Source of the DNA: Nonomuraea polychroma
GTDB lineage: Bacteria > Actinomycetota > Actinomycetes > Streptosporangiales > Streptosporangiaceae
Length of the DNA: 64,000 nt
Assembly: GCF_004011505.1 (NCBI RefSeq)
Contig: NZ_SAUN01000001.1
Span: 682,001-746,000 of the forward strand
Reading direction: 5' to 3'
This document shows positions 39,668-50,000 of this stretch, in pieces. How positions within the stretch are numbered: the first letter of the stretch is position 1; each line of letters starts with the position of its first letter. A program made the position numbers and the translations under genes. The notes beneath the pieces are model-generated. The model was not told the DNA's origin. It ran no database searches and was given only the letters and a program-made list of their open reading frames with translations.

Positions 39668-42601
39668 GTGCGCACCCTCCGAGCCCTCGTGGCCGCCGCC
39701 CTCTTATGCCTCGTGCCGGTGCTTCCGGCGCACGCCGCGGACCTCACGTACGACTTCGAAGACGGCACGACGCAGGGCTGGGGCCCACGCGGCGGCGGCG
39801 TCTCCGTCACGGTCACCACGGACGCGGCGCACGCGGGCGCCAACAGCCTGCTCACCACGGGGCGGACCGCCACCTGGCACGGGGCCTCGATCGCCCCGCC
39901 GCTCGTCAAGGGCGTCACCTACCGCGTGACCGCGTACGCGCGGCTGGTCACCGGGCAGCCGGCGAGCACGATCGCGCTGACCGTGCAGCGTACCCCCACC
40001 GGCGGCGAGACCACGTACGAGCGCGTCGCGGCGGCCACCGTGACCGACGGCGAGTGGGTGCGGCTGGCGGGCACCTACCTCTTCACCGCCGACTCCACCG
40101 ACCTCCAGGTCTACGCGGAGAGCTCCGACGCCACCTCCCAGTACTACCTGGACGACATCGTCATCAGCCCGCAGGGCGACCCCACCCGCGAGCCGATCAC
40201 CACCGACTTCGAGGACGGCACCACGCAGGACTGGTCGCCGCGTGCCGCCGCCACCCTGGAGGCCGGCACGGCCGCCGCCCACGGCGGCGCCCGCAGCCTC
40301 GCGGTCTCGGGCCGGTCGGCCTCCTGGGACGGGCCCGCCCTGAACGTGCTCGGCCGGATGGGCAAAGGCGACAAGTACGCCCTGTCGGTATGGGTGCGGC
40401 TCGGCCCCGACACCACGGCCGGCCGGCTCGGCCTGTCGATCGAACGGCGCACCGGTGGCACGCCCAGCTACGAGCGCATCGTGCCGCCCAAGGACGTGCC
40501 CGCGGGGCAGTGGGTGCAGCTCGCCGGCACGTACACGCTCGCGTACGACGTGGACTTCCTCAGCGTCTACCTCGAGTCCGACAGCGGCGCCTTCTCCTTC
40601 TACCTGGACGACTTCGCGATGACCTACATCGAGCCGAAGCCCATCCAGACCGACATCCCAGCGCTCAAGGACGAGGTGCCCTTCATCATGGGGTCGGCGC
40701 TCACCAGGCCCGACACGCTCGGCGTGCACGGCCAGCTGCTGGCCAGGCACTTCAACGGCATCACCCCCGGCAACGAGCTGAAGTGGGACGCCACCGAGCC
40801 ACGGGAGGGCGAGTTCGCCTTCGCCGACGGCGACCATCTGGTGGACTTCGGCGTCGAGCACGACATGACCGTCCGCGGGCACACGCTCGTCTGGCACAGC
40901 CAGACCCCGGCGTGGGTGTTCGAAGGGGCGGACGGCAAGGAAGTAGACAAGGAGACCCTGCTGCGGCGACTGGAGAACCACGTCCGCACGCTCGTGACCC
41001 GCTACAAGGACAAGATCGCGGTCTGGGACGTGGTCAACGAGGTCATCGACGAGAACCAGCCGGACGGGCTGCGCCGCTCCAAGTGGTACGAGATCGCCGG
41101 CCTCGACTACATCCGCACCGCCTTCCGCGTCGCCCGCGAGGCCGACCCGGACGCCAAGCTCTTCATCAACGACTACAACACCGAGTTCCCGCGCAAGCGC
41201 GAAGCCCTGTACGCGCTGGTCAAGCAGCTCAAGGACGAGGGCGTCCCGATCGACGGCGTCGGCCACCAGCTGCATCTCAACATCGAGCAGCCGCCCGCCT
41301 CGTACGTCGAGGACACCATCGAGCGCTTCGCCACGCTCGCCGTGGACCAGCAGGTCACCGAGCTGGACGTGAGCATCTACACCGACTTCGTCTCCTCCTA
41401 CCCGTCGATCCCGCCGGAGCTGCTGGTGGAGCAGGGCCACCGGTACAAGGCGCTGTTCGACGTCTTCCGGCGGCAGGCCTCCAAGCTCAGCTCGGTCACC
41501 GTCTGGGGCGAGTCCGACGACGTCAGCTGGCTGAACACCTGGCCGATCCCGCGGCTCAACGCGCCGCTGCTCTTCGACCACGACCTGCAGGCCAAGCCCG
41601 CGTACTGGGCCGTCGTGGACCCGTCCAAGCTGCCGCCGCTGGTGCGCAAGCTGGAGGCGCCGACGGGCACGGTGAAGGTGGACGGCAAGCGGGACCTCCA
41701 ATGGGATCTGCTGCCGGACGCGCTTCTCCCGCGGGTGGGCGGCGTGTCGGCCGGCTTCCAAGCACGATCGGCTCCTGGCGGCCTGTACGTGCTGGCCGAG
41801 GTCACCGACCCGACCGTCTCCGGGCAGGACAAGGTGACGTTCACCGTGGACGGCACCACGTACACCGTCACGCGGGCCGGCGGTCCGAAGGCGGCTGTGC
41901 GGCGGACCACGACCGGCTACCGCGTCGAGGCGCTGGTCAAGAAGGGCACCGACGTGGACGTGACCGTGCACGACGCCGGCACCGCGATCTCGTGGACCGG
42001 CAAGGTGACCACCGCGCCCGCCGTCAAACTCACCTCGGCCCCCCACCACACGCCGCCCGTCCTCGACGGCGTCGCGGAACCGGCCTGGCGGGAGGCGCCG
42101 GAGATCCGCACCGCCACCTGGATCCAGGGAACCTCCGGCGCGACCGCCAAGGTCAGGTCGCTGTGGCACGGCTCGGTCCTGTACGTCCTGGCCCAGGTGG
42201 CGGACCCGACGCTGAGCGAGGAATCCCCGAACCCGTGGGAACAGGACTCCGTCGAGATCTTCGTCGACCCCGGCAACGGCAAGACGAAGGGCTACACGGA
42301 CGACGACGGCCAGTACCGGGTCGGCTTCTCCGGTCGCGTCACGGTCGGCGGCACCTTCGACGCGGCCGGCGTCAAGGACAACATCTCGGCCGTGGCCAAG
42401 GTGGTGCCGGGCGGGTATGTCGTGGAGGCGGCCATCAAGCTGCCCACGATCACGTTGGCGGAGGGGACGCTGCTGGGCTTCGACATCCAGGTGAACGACG
42501 CGACGGGCGCGGCCCGTACCGGTGCGGTGACCTGGAACGACGCTACGAAGCGCAGCTACCTGGACACCAGCCACTGGGGCGTGCTGCGCCTGCGCGACTA
42601 G
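39668..42601 (+). CDS. xynA: Secreted GH10 endo-beta-1,4-xylanase with CBMs
   Basis: A 977-residue multi-domain xylanase. The signal peptide is LVAAALLCLVPVLPAHA. Two CBM4/9/22-type modules follow (about 25-165 and 180-320; both open FEDGTTQ). The GH10 barrel has HTLVWHSQTPAW, VWDVVNEVID with acid Glu 458 and VTELDVSIYTDF with nucleophile Glu 565. A C-terminal CBM9 module (about 790-977; PVLDGVAEPAWREAPEI) ends the protein. It cuts the xylan backbone outside the cell, providing oligomers for the GH43 xylosidase downstream. The GTG start has GGAG 6 nt upstream. It is divergent from the pectinase gene. Confidence 0.93.
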   Translation: MRTLRALVAAALLCLVPVLPAHAADLTYDFEDGTTQGWGPRGGGVSVTVTTDAAHAGANSLLTTGRTATWHGASIAPPLVKGVTYRVTAYARLVTGQPASTIALTVQRTPTGGETTYERVAAATVTDGEWVRLAGTYLFTADSTDLQVYAESSDATSQYYLDDIVISPQGDPTREPITTDFEDGTTQDWSPRAAATLEAGTAAAHGGARSLAVSGRSASWDGPALNVLGRMGKGDKYALSVWVRLGPDTTAGRLGLSIERRTGGTPSYERIVPPKDVPAGQWVQLAGTYTLAYDVDFLSVYLESDSGAFSFYLDDFAMTYIEPKPIQTDIPALKDEVPFIMGSALTRPDTLGVHGQLLARHFNGITPGNELKWDATEPREGEFAFADGDHLVDFGVEHDMTVRGHTLVWHSQTPAWVFEGADGKEVDKETLLRRLENHVRTLVTRYKDKIAVWDVVNEVIDENQPDGLRRSKWYEIAGLDYIRTAFRVAREADPDAKLFINDYNTEFPRKREALYALVKQLKDEGVPIDGVGHQLHLNIEQPPASYVEDTIERFATLAVDQQVTELDVSIYTDFVSSYPSIPPELLVEQGHRYKALFDVFRRQASKLSSVTVWGESDDVSWLNTWPIPRLNAPLLFDHDLQAKPAYWAVVDPSKLPPLVRKLEAPTGTVKVDGKRDLQWDLLPDALLPRVGGVSAGFQARSAPGGLYVLAEVTDPTVSGQDKVTFTVDGTTYTVTRAGGPKAAVRRTTTGYRVEALVKKGTDVDVTVHDAGTAISWTGKVTTAPAVKLTSAPHHTPPVLDGVAEPAWREAPEIRTATWIQGTSGATAKVRSLWHGSVLYVLAQVADPTLSEESPNPWEQDSVEIFVDPGNGKTKGYTDDDGQYRVGFSGRVTVGGTFDAAGVKDNISAVAKVVPGGYVVEAAIKLPTITLAEGTLLGFDIQVNDATGAARTGAVTWNDATKRSYLDTSHWGVLRLRD

Positions 42602-42763
42602 CCCGTCGGCAGCCGCGCACCGTTCCTCGCCATGAACCGCGCCATCGACGTCAACCGCATCCGTCCGGTCATCGACCGCGTGTTCGCCTTCGACGAGGTA
42701 TCTGACGCCTACCGGTACTACGCATCCGGCAACGCGTTGGGGAAGGTCGTCATCCGGCTCTGA
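42602..42763 (+). pseudogene. C-terminal fragment of a zinc-type alcohol dehydrogenase
   Basis: About 53 codons starting right after the xylanase stop read VGSRAPFLAMNRAI, then RPVIDRVFAFDEVSDAYRYY and GNALGKVVIRL, then stop. This is the conserved tail of NADPH-dependent zinc-type (MDR) alcohol dehydrogenases. The catalytic and cofactor domains are missing. It is a remnant of a gene removed when the xylanase gene or another segment arrived. Confidence 0.7.
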
Positions 42764-42980
42764 GCATTCCTCGCCACCAACATCAGGTCGAGTGGGGCGG
42801 CGAGGAGACGATTCCGCGGATGGCGTCTCGATCCCAGAGCAACAAACGATCTTGGCGGATGGTGTCGCTGTTCCGGAGCTAGGGTCGGCCGTCAGGCAAG
42901 GAGACCATCAGTACGTGGCGTACTTGACGTACTTATCCCTGAGAGGCATCCTGGAGGCACGCTCCAGTGGAGGTGCCAGC

Positions 42981-43397
42981 ATGACCGCCGTTCATTTCGA
43001 CAGCTACACAGAGGCCCGTGCGCATCTCAAAGCGCTCTTGGACGCGGCTGAACGCGGCCGTGTCGCCACGGTGCGTCGAGAGTCCTCTACGACCGCCCTT
43101 GTGGACGTCGATAGGCTGCGCCACTATCTCGCCGCGGTCACTCCATCTCGCGCCCAGGTGGTTGCGGAGGCCGACGGTTGGTCGATCTTCATTCCTGGGT
43201 TGCCGATCGCAGCCGACGGCCGGACCTTCAATGAGGCTGTCACGGAAATGGTCGATGCGCTCCGCGACTACGCGGAAGACTGGCAAGACCACTTGCTCGA
43301 TGCCCCTAACCACCGCGAGAACTGGGGGCTGGTGCAGTTGATCAGCCTCAGCGATGACGATCAGTTGCGCGAATGGCTGGTGGGGAAGGCCCGATGA
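42981..43397 (+). CDS. Antitoxin-like protein (Phd/RelB-type N-terminus, HicB-like C-terminus)
   Basis: A 138-residue protein. The N-terminal half (FDSYTEARAHLKALLDAAER to TTALVDVDRLRHYL) resembles Phd/YefM antitoxins, which bind DNA. The C-terminal half (WSIFIPGLPIAADGRTFNEA, then VTEMVDALRDYAEDW) resembles HicB-type folds that bind a toxin. ATG 42981 has GGAGG 8 nt upstream. The stop overlaps the next ATG (ATGA), the usual order and coupling of toxin-antitoxin operons. The family assignment is by resemblance only. Confidence 0.7.
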   Translation: MTAVHFDSYTEARAHLKALLDAAERGRVATVRRESSTTALVDVDRLRHYLAAVTPSRAQVVAEADGWSIFIPGLPIAADGRTFNEAVTEMVDALRDYAEDWQDHLLDAPNHRENWGLVQLISLSDDDQLREWLVGKAR

Positions 43398-43819
43398 CCT
43401 GGCCCCAGCCCACACGCGAGGACCACGATCGGTTCTGTCAGATCGAAGGCTGGCGTCCGGTACGGAACGCCCGCGGGCGAACGGGGACCCACCATGTCAC
43501 CTACGAGCTGGACCTTCCCGATGGCCGGATCCTGAGAACGCGGATCTCCCATCCGGTCGATCGAAGCACCTACGGCCAGAGCATATGGGGTCACATACTG
43601 CGTGATCAGCTACAGGTGGACGAGGCAACGTTCTGGGCGTGCGTCAAGGACGGTGCCTTGCCCGATCGCGGAACACCCAAGCCACCGTCAAACGCGTTGC
43701 CCGCCGATCTTGTTCATCTGCTGATCTCTAGAGTGGGTCTGGATGAGGCCGACGTCGCGGCGATGAGCAAGGAGGACGCCGTTGCGAGGCTGCAAAAGTA
43801 CTGGGCTGAAGGCGTCTGA
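43394..43819 (+). CDS. Toxin-like partner protein (141 aa)
   Basis: A soluble protein with MTWPQPTREDHDRFCQIEGW at the N-terminus and HVTYELDLPDGRILRTRISH in the middle. A C-terminal helical part (LISRVGLDEADVAAMSKEDA) follows. The beta-strand core that follows THH resembles proteins annotated as cytotoxic translational repressors of toxin-antitoxin systems. It is coupled to the antitoxin-like gene by a 4-bp overlap. A direct toxic activity is inference. Confidence 0.62.
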   Translation: MTWPQPTREDHDRFCQIEGWRPVRNARGRTGTHHVTYELDLPDGRILRTRISHPVDRSTYGQSIWGHILRDQLQVDEATFWACVKDGALPDRGTPKPPSNALPADLVHLLISRVGLDEADVAAMSKEDAVARLQKYWAEGV

Positions 43820-44019
43820 TCCCTTCGATCGCACACGGCCCAAAGGAATGAGCCGAAGACCTCTTCGGCCGCGGGCGGGCATCAGGCGGCCCACCACCTA
43901 GCCAGCAACGGGTGGGCTTGATGGCGCCGGAGGCGCGGGGGTACGCCGAAGGCGCCTGAAGGAGGCAGCCTGAGCCCTTCCGCGCGAAGCGGCCGGGCAA
44001 GGGGTGGCGGTTGGCCCGG

Positions 44020-45096
44020 CTATGCGCGGCGGGCCGGGGGGCGGACCGAGTCGCGGACGACGATGTGGGTGCCCAGGACGACGTGCTGGCGGTCCTGGCG
44101 GTTCAGCGCCAGGCGTACTGCCGTCCGGCCCAGCTCCTCCGTGGGAATGTGCACGGTGGTCAGGCCGGGGGTCAGGTCGGCGGCGAAGGGGATGTCGTCG
44201 TAACCGGACAGCGACACGTCCTCCGGCACGCGGAGGCCGGCCTCGCGGAGGGCGGCCAGGACGCCGATGGCCACCATGTCCGTGGCGGCGAAGACGGCGG
44301 TGAACTCGGCGCCCAGCGCGAGCAGGCGGCGGGCGGCGTCGTAGCCGTCGGCGCGGTCGAAGCCCGCCGGGACGACCAGGTCCGGGTCGTGGGGCACGCC
44401 GAAGGACTCGTGGGCGCGCATGAAGCCGCGGACCCGGTGGAGCCTGGTCGTGCTGAGGTCGTCGGCGGTGGCGCCGACCAGGGCGATGCGCCGGTGCCCC
44501 TGGGACAGCAGGTGGCTGGTCATGGCGTAGGCGCCGCCCTCGTTGTCGTACTCGACCACCGTGGTCGGCACGTCGTCGCCGAGGGGCGGCCGCCCGCACA
44601 GCACGAGGCGGGAGCCGGCCTTGTCGAGGGCGTGCGCGAAGTGCGACATGCGCTCGCGGTAGGTGTCGTCCAGCGTGCCGCCGCCGACCAGGATGACCGC
44701 GTCGGCCCGCTGCTCGCGCATGGCCTCGACGATGGCCAGCTCGCGGGCCGGGTCGCCGTGGGTGGTGCACACCATGCACAGCCGGCCCTCGGCGGTCGCC
44801 TGCTGTTCGACGCCCTTGGCGACGTGAGCGAAGGAGGGGCCGGTGACGTCGTCGAGCACGAACGCCACCATCTTGGTGCTGGCCCCCGACAGTGCCCGGG
44901 CGTGCACGTTGAGCACGTAGTCGAGCTCGCGCATGGCCCGCAGCACCCGTGCCCTGGTGGCCTGGGCGACCGGATAGTCACCCTTGATCACGCGGGAGAC
45001 CGTGGTGGCCGAGACCCCGGCCCGCGCGGCCACGTCGCGGACGGTGACACGCTCGTCCGCCGCGCCCACTTCCTTGCGGCTTGCTTTTCGCGACAA
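44020..45096 (-). CDS. LacI-family transcriptional regulator
   Basis: A 358-residue LacI/GalR repressor. The helix-turn-helix VTVRDVAARAGVSATTVSRV and hinge (HARALSGASTKMVAFVLDDV) are followed by a periplasmic-binding-type sugar domain (SLSGYDDIPFAADLTPGLTTVHI). The start is uncertain: I place it at TTG 45096, which has AAGGGC upstream; further upstream starts up to 45153 are open. It is divergent from the GH43 xylosidase gene and the natural regulator of that gene and perhaps of the whole locus. Confidence 0.9.
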   Translation of the reverse strand: MSRKASRKEVGAADERVTVRDVAARAGVSATTVSRVIKGDYPVAQATRARVLRAMRELDYVLNVHARALSGASTKMVAFVLDDVTGPSFAHVAKGVEQQATAEGRLCMVCTTHGDPARELAIVEAMREQRADAVILVGGGTLDDTYRERMSHFAHALDKAGSRLVLCGRPPLGDDVPTTVVEYDNEGGAYAMTSHLLSQGHRRIALVGATADDLSTTRLHRVRGFMRAHESFGVPHDPDLVVPAGFDRADGYDAARRLLALGAEFTAVFAATDMVAIGVLAALREAGLRVPEDVSLSGYDDIPFAADLTPGLTTVHIPTEELGRTAVRLALNRQDRQHVVLGTHIVVRDSVRPPARRA

Positions 45097-45512
45097 GGCC
45101 GGCCCTTCATGGTCATTGACGACTGGCTGAGCATGGGAGGTCCGCGACCTCAACGCAGTCTATGGCGGGAGAGATCAGGTCGGCATCCCCATGCGGATAC
45201 GCTCGCCCTGCGGAGGGCGTCGTGCCCGGCGGCGCGGAGGTGTTCCGCGCTCGTGGCGGTCGACGCCTTGGGGCGGGGGAGCACGGGCAGATGCCTCCAT
45301 TCTGGCCGTTATAGAAACCGATACCTACCGTAGGTGCGAGCGTGGGCCGCGGTCAACGGGGGTGGGGTGCTTCCATCTCCCCAGGCGACCTCAGCAGGTA
45401 AATCACGCTACGCCTATCGACAAGTGTAACGTATATGTAACGCGTTCTTGTGGTGCGCGCCTCTCCGGCCGTAGCGTTCCCTGGCGACCGGTTTCTATCA
45501 ATGGAGGCAGCC
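45097..45512. promoter_or_regulatory. Regulatory region between LacI and GH43 genes, two operator-like half sites
   Basis: This 416-bp gap holds no gene I support. ATAGAAACCGAT (45311-45322) and, in inverted orientation, ATAGAAACCGGT (45487-45498) differ at one base. The core GAAACCG is a typical LacI half site. The second copy ends 14 bp before the GH43 start, well placed to block it. The segment 45390-45470 is AT-rich and likely contains the promoter. Confidence 0.5.
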
Positions 45513-47018
45513 ATGACACGGACGGCCATCCGCAACCCCGTCCTGCCCGGCTTCCACCCGGACCCGTCCATCCTGCGGGTCGGTGCGGACTACTACATGG
45601 CCACCTCGACGTTCGAGTGGTATCCGGGTGTCCGCGTCCACCACTCCCGCGACCTGGTCAACTGGCGGCCCCTGGGCGGCATCCTCACCGACCGCCGGCT
45701 GCTCGACCTGTCGGGCGTGCCGGACTCCGGCGGCGTCTGGGCGCCCGACCTCACGTACGCGAACGGGCTCTTCCACCTGGTCTACGGCGTCATGGACAAC
45801 TACGCCCACGGCTACAAGGACATCACGAACTACCTGATCACCGCCCCCGCCATCGAGGGCCCGTGGTCCGACCCGGTCAAGCTGCCCGGGCGCGGGTTCG
45901 ACGCCGCGCTCTTCCACGACGACGACGGGGCCACGTACCTCCTCAACATGGTCTTCGACTCGCGCCCGGGACGCGGCTTCGCCGGGATCGAGCTCCAGCA
46001 GCTCGGCGGCGGAGGAGGAAGCAAGCCGCGGCTCATTCTCGAGAACCGGAACGTCACCGAGGGACCCCACGTCTACAAGATCGACGGCTGGTACTTCCTG
46101 ATGGTGGCCGAGGGCGGCACCGGCTACGAGCACGGCGCCACCGTGCTCAGATCCCGCACGCTGGACGGCCCGTACGAGCCGGACCCGGCCGGGCCGATGT
46201 TCACCGCCCGCCACGACCCCACCCTGGAGCTGCAGAAGGCCGGGCACGGGTGCCTGGTGCAGACCCAGGACGGCGAGTGGTACGTCGCGCACCTGGCCGC
46301 CCGCCCCTACACGCAGCGCGGCCGGTGCGTGCTGGGCAGGGAGACCGCCATCCAGCTGGTCGAGTGGGCGGACGGCTGGCCGCGCGTGGCCGGGGGAGTG
46401 CCCGCGGTTGACGTGCCCGGGCCTGCCTTGCCGCCGCATCCGTGGGCGCCCGGTGAGCAGGACCCGGCGGAGCGCCACTGGAGCACCCTGCGCCGCCCCG
46501 CCTCGCCGGACTGGGTGAGCTTCGACGGCGACCAGGTGACGATCACAGGCGGGCAGTCCCCGTACGGGCTGCGTGCCCCCAGCCTCGTCGCCCGCCGGGT
46601 GACCGGCATGAAATGCGCGTTCGAGGCGAACGTGACGTTCGAGCCGGACACCGTGCACCAGTCCGCCGGCATCACCGCCTACTACAACTCCCGCAACTGG
46701 TACCACCTCGCGCTCACCACCGACGGCCTCATCCTGACCGGCAGCGACCAGGGCACGCGGACCGTGCATTACACCGGGGAGAGCGCGACCCGGCTGGGCG
46801 TCGAGTTCGACGGTCCGGCGCTGCGGTTCTCCGCCGACGGCCGGCCCCTCCCCGTGGAGCTGGACGCCACGATCCTGTCCGACGAGCATGCCGACGAGAT
46901 CATCGGCGGCCAGATCAGGTCCTTCGGGTTCACCGGCGCGTTCGTCGGCCTGTGGGTGCAGGACCTGGCGGGCGAGGGGTGCCGGGCCACGTTCTCCGAC
47001 GTGACCTACGACGTCTGA
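45513..47018 (+). CDS. xynB: GH43 beta-xylosidase (subfamily 11-like), cytoplasmic
   Basis: A 501-residue intracellular enzyme with no signal peptide. The opening RNPVLPGFHPDPSILRVGAD carries the catalytic-base Asp of GH43 xylosidases. GGVWAPDLTYANGLFHLVYG, the Asp in GRGFDAALFHDDDGATYLLN and the Glu in RNVTEGPHVYKIDGWYFLMV complete the active site. A C-terminal beta-sandwich (from about residue 320) is typical of GH43_11 enzymes. It hydrolyses imported xylo-oligosaccharides. ATG 45513 was preferred over 45501 because GGAGG lies 5 nt before it. The stop abuts the convergent caspase-STAND gene. Confidence 0.92.
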   Translation: MTRTAIRNPVLPGFHPDPSILRVGADYYMATSTFEWYPGVRVHHSRDLVNWRPLGGILTDRRLLDLSGVPDSGGVWAPDLTYANGLFHLVYGVMDNYAHGYKDITNYLITAPAIEGPWSDPVKLPGRGFDAALFHDDDGATYLLNMVFDSRPGRGFAGIELQQLGGGGGSKPRLILENRNVTEGPHVYKIDGWYFLMVAEGGTGYEHGATVLRSRTLDGPYEPDPAGPMFTARHDPTLELQKAGHGCLVQTQDGEWYVAHLAARPYTQRGRCVLGRETAIQLVEWADGWPRVAGGVPAVDVPGPALPPHPWAPGEQDPAERHWSTLRRPASPDWVSFDGDQVTITGGQSPYGLRAPSLVARRVTGMKCAFEANVTFEPDTVHQSAGITAYYNSRNWYHLALTTDGLILTGSDQGTRTVHYTGESATRLGVEFDGPALRFSADGRPLPVELDATILSDEHADEIIGGQIRSFGFTGAFVGLWVQDLAGEGCRATFSDVTYDV

Positions 47019-50000
47019 TCAGTTCTGGGCCTGGCACGGAAGGGCGTAGGGGCGGCCGGGGAGGTGTTGCGCCCATTCCTCCCTGGTGATCGACGTGCCC
47101 GCCGACTGGCAGACGTTCTCGCTCGCCTGCTCCACGTTCAGCCCCCACAGCTGGGTGGCCACGTCGGACGTGCCGGCCAGGACGGTGCCGTCAGGGCCGA
47201 ACTCCACGTCGTCCACCGCGCTCGCGCCGCCGAGCACCGCCCACAATGACGGGCGGGCGCGGTCGGCGACGTTCCACACCCGGATCGTGCGGTCACGGGA
47301 GGCGGTGGCGAGCGTGCGGCCGTCCGCGCTGAAGGCGACGGCCGACACGTCCGCCACATGCCCCGGCAGGGTGGACAAGCGTTTGGGCTGCTCGGGACGG
47401 GCGACGTCCCACAGGCGCGCCGTCCCGTCCGACGCCGCCACGGCCAGGGTCTTGCCGTCCTTGCTGAACTGCAGGTCCAGCACGCCGCCCGGGGCCGCGG
47501 CGAACTCCCCCAGCCGGCGCGGCTGGACCGGCTTGGACACGTCCCACAGCCGTACGGCAGAGGTGCCCGAGCCGGTCGCGAGGACACGCCCGTCCGGCCG
47601 GAACACGGCCACGTCGAGCCGGTCGTCGGCGGCGCCCGGCGTCGCCACCCGTTTGGGGGCGGTGGGCGTGGACACGTCCCACACCATCGTCCTGCCGTCC
47701 CGCCCGGTCGTCACCACGATCTTGCCGTCCGGACTGTACGCCGCCGACCGCAACCCGCCCGCGTGCCCCTGGAGCGTCGCCACGAACTTCGGGTTGGCGG
47801 GCCGCTCCACCTGCCACAACCGCGCCGTGCGGTCCAGGGACGCCGAGACCACGTAGCGGCCGTCCGGGCTGAACGCCACCGCCACGACGGCGTCAGTGTG
47901 CCCGCGCAGCGTCGACACGGGCGTGGCCGACGCGGGGTCGGAGACATCCCACAGCTTGACGGTCTTGTCGTCGGAGACGCTGGCGAGCGTACGGCCGCCC
48001 TTGGCGATCGCCACCCCGTTGACCAGCGCGGTGTGCCGGGCCAGCCGGGCGCGGGCGGCCACCCTGGCGGGGTCGGCGACGTTCCACACGCGAGCCATGC
48101 CATCGGCGGAGGAGGTGGCGAGATTCTGGCCGTTCGGACTGAACGCCACCCCGGTCACCGCGCCCGCGAAACCGGTCAGCGTGGCCGCCGGCTGCGGGTC
48201 GCTCGGGGTCGAGATGTTCCACAGGCGGGCGGTGCCGTCGGCGGAGGCGCTGGCCAGGACGTTGCCGTCGGCGCTGAAGGCCAGGTCGCCGGCCGCCTGC
48301 GCGTGCCCGGTCGCCGTGCCGGTGAGCTTGGCGGTGGCGATGTTCCACAGATGCAGCGCCCCGGTGCTGGAGGCGGTGGCGAGGCTCTGGCCGTCCTGGC
48401 TGAAGGCCACACTCCTGACGCCGCCGCCGTCCGGGGCCGTCAACGTGGCCAGGCTGCTGGGCTTGGCTGGCGTGAGCACGTCCAGGAGCGTGACGCCGGT
48501 GGACGACGTGACCGCGATCATGCGCCCGTCGGGGCTGAAGGCCACCTCGGTGGGGTCGGTGGTCTGCTTGAGTACGGAGACGGGTTTCGGCTTGGCGGGG
48601 TCGGCGATGTTCCACAGGCGTACCGACTTGTCGGCGCCCGCGGTGGCCAGCAGGTCGCCCTTCGGGTTGAACGCCACCGAGACGACCGGCTCGCCGTGGC
48701 CCGTGATCGTGGACAGGGCACGCGGGCGGGCGGTGTCGGAGACCTCCCACAGGCGGGCGGTCTCGTCGGCGGAGCCGGTCGCGAGGATCTTGCCGTTCGC
48801 GCTGAACGCCGCCGCCGTCAGGCCCCTCGTGTGGCCCTTCACGACGCCCGCGCTCTTGGGGCGGAGGGGGTCGGCGACGTCCCACAGGCGGGCCGTGGCG
48901 TCGCCGGAGGCGGTGGCGAGCACCCGCCCGTCAGGACGGTACGCCACCCGCTCGACCGCAGCGGTGTGGCCGACCATGCGGGCCGGGAGCGGGCGTGACA
49001 GCGTGCCGAGGAGCGCGCCGCGGGCCTCGGGGGTGGCCGAGACACGGTAGGCGCTCAGGGCCAGCTGAGCGGCGAGAGAGGTGTCGGGCAGGCTGTTGGC
49101 GGTGGCGGCGAGCTGACGGGAGAGTGCCTGGTCGCGCTGGCCGGTCGCCTGCTGGGACTGCGTCGATGCCCGGCTGGACTGGCGCAGGGCCAGCACGCTG
49201 CCGGTCGCGGCCAGGAGGAGGAGCACGGAGAGCGCGGCGATGACGGCCCGGCCGATCAAGGCCCGCCGGCGGTGCCGCCGTGCCGACGTGTCGAGGAACG
49301 CCCGCTCGACGGGCGTCAGTGGCCTGTTCGCCGCCGCGGTGGGATCGATGCCCGTGAGCGGTCTGTTCGCCGCCGCGGTGGGATCGGCGCCCGTGAGCGG
49401 TCTGTTCGCCGCCGCGGTGGGATCGGCTCCCGGATTCGGGCCGGCCGAGGCGGCGAGGGCTTGGGCGGCGGGCAGGCGGCTGTCGGTGTACAGGTAGGCC
49501 GGGTCCTGGCCTTCCCGATGCCAGGTCGCCGCGTCCTCCGACAGGCGGCTGCGTACGAGCAGGGCGGCGCGTTCGGCGTCCACCCAGCCGCCCAGGCGGG
49601 GCCAGGCGCGGATGAGCGTCTCGTGGGCCAGCTCCGCCTCGCCCCCGGCCACGGTGACCAGCCGCGCCCTGGCGAGTTCGGCCAGGATCTGCCCGCCGAC
49701 CGACGGCGCGTCGGGAGCCAGCTCGGCCAGCGCGACTCGCCGCGCCGTGCCGCCGATCCGGTCGTCCACGCGTACCAGCCGGATCAGCAGCTCGCGCGCC
49801 ACCGGCTCGAACTCCGCGCCCAGCCCGCGCAGCGTGTCCTCCGCGCTCATCGCCAGCGCGCCGGTCACCCCGCCCGCCGACCGGTAGCCCGCCATGGTCA
49901 GCACGCCGCCGGACCGCCGCTGCCACGTGGCCAGCAGGGCATGCGAGAGCAGCGGCAGCGGCCCGCCCGACCGCTCCAGTGCCGCCTCCTCGGCGCGCAG

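Noticed and set aside
49318..49434. CRISPR-like array
   Set aside because: The 39-bp period has no unique spacers and lies in frame within a coding region; it encodes a repeated linker.
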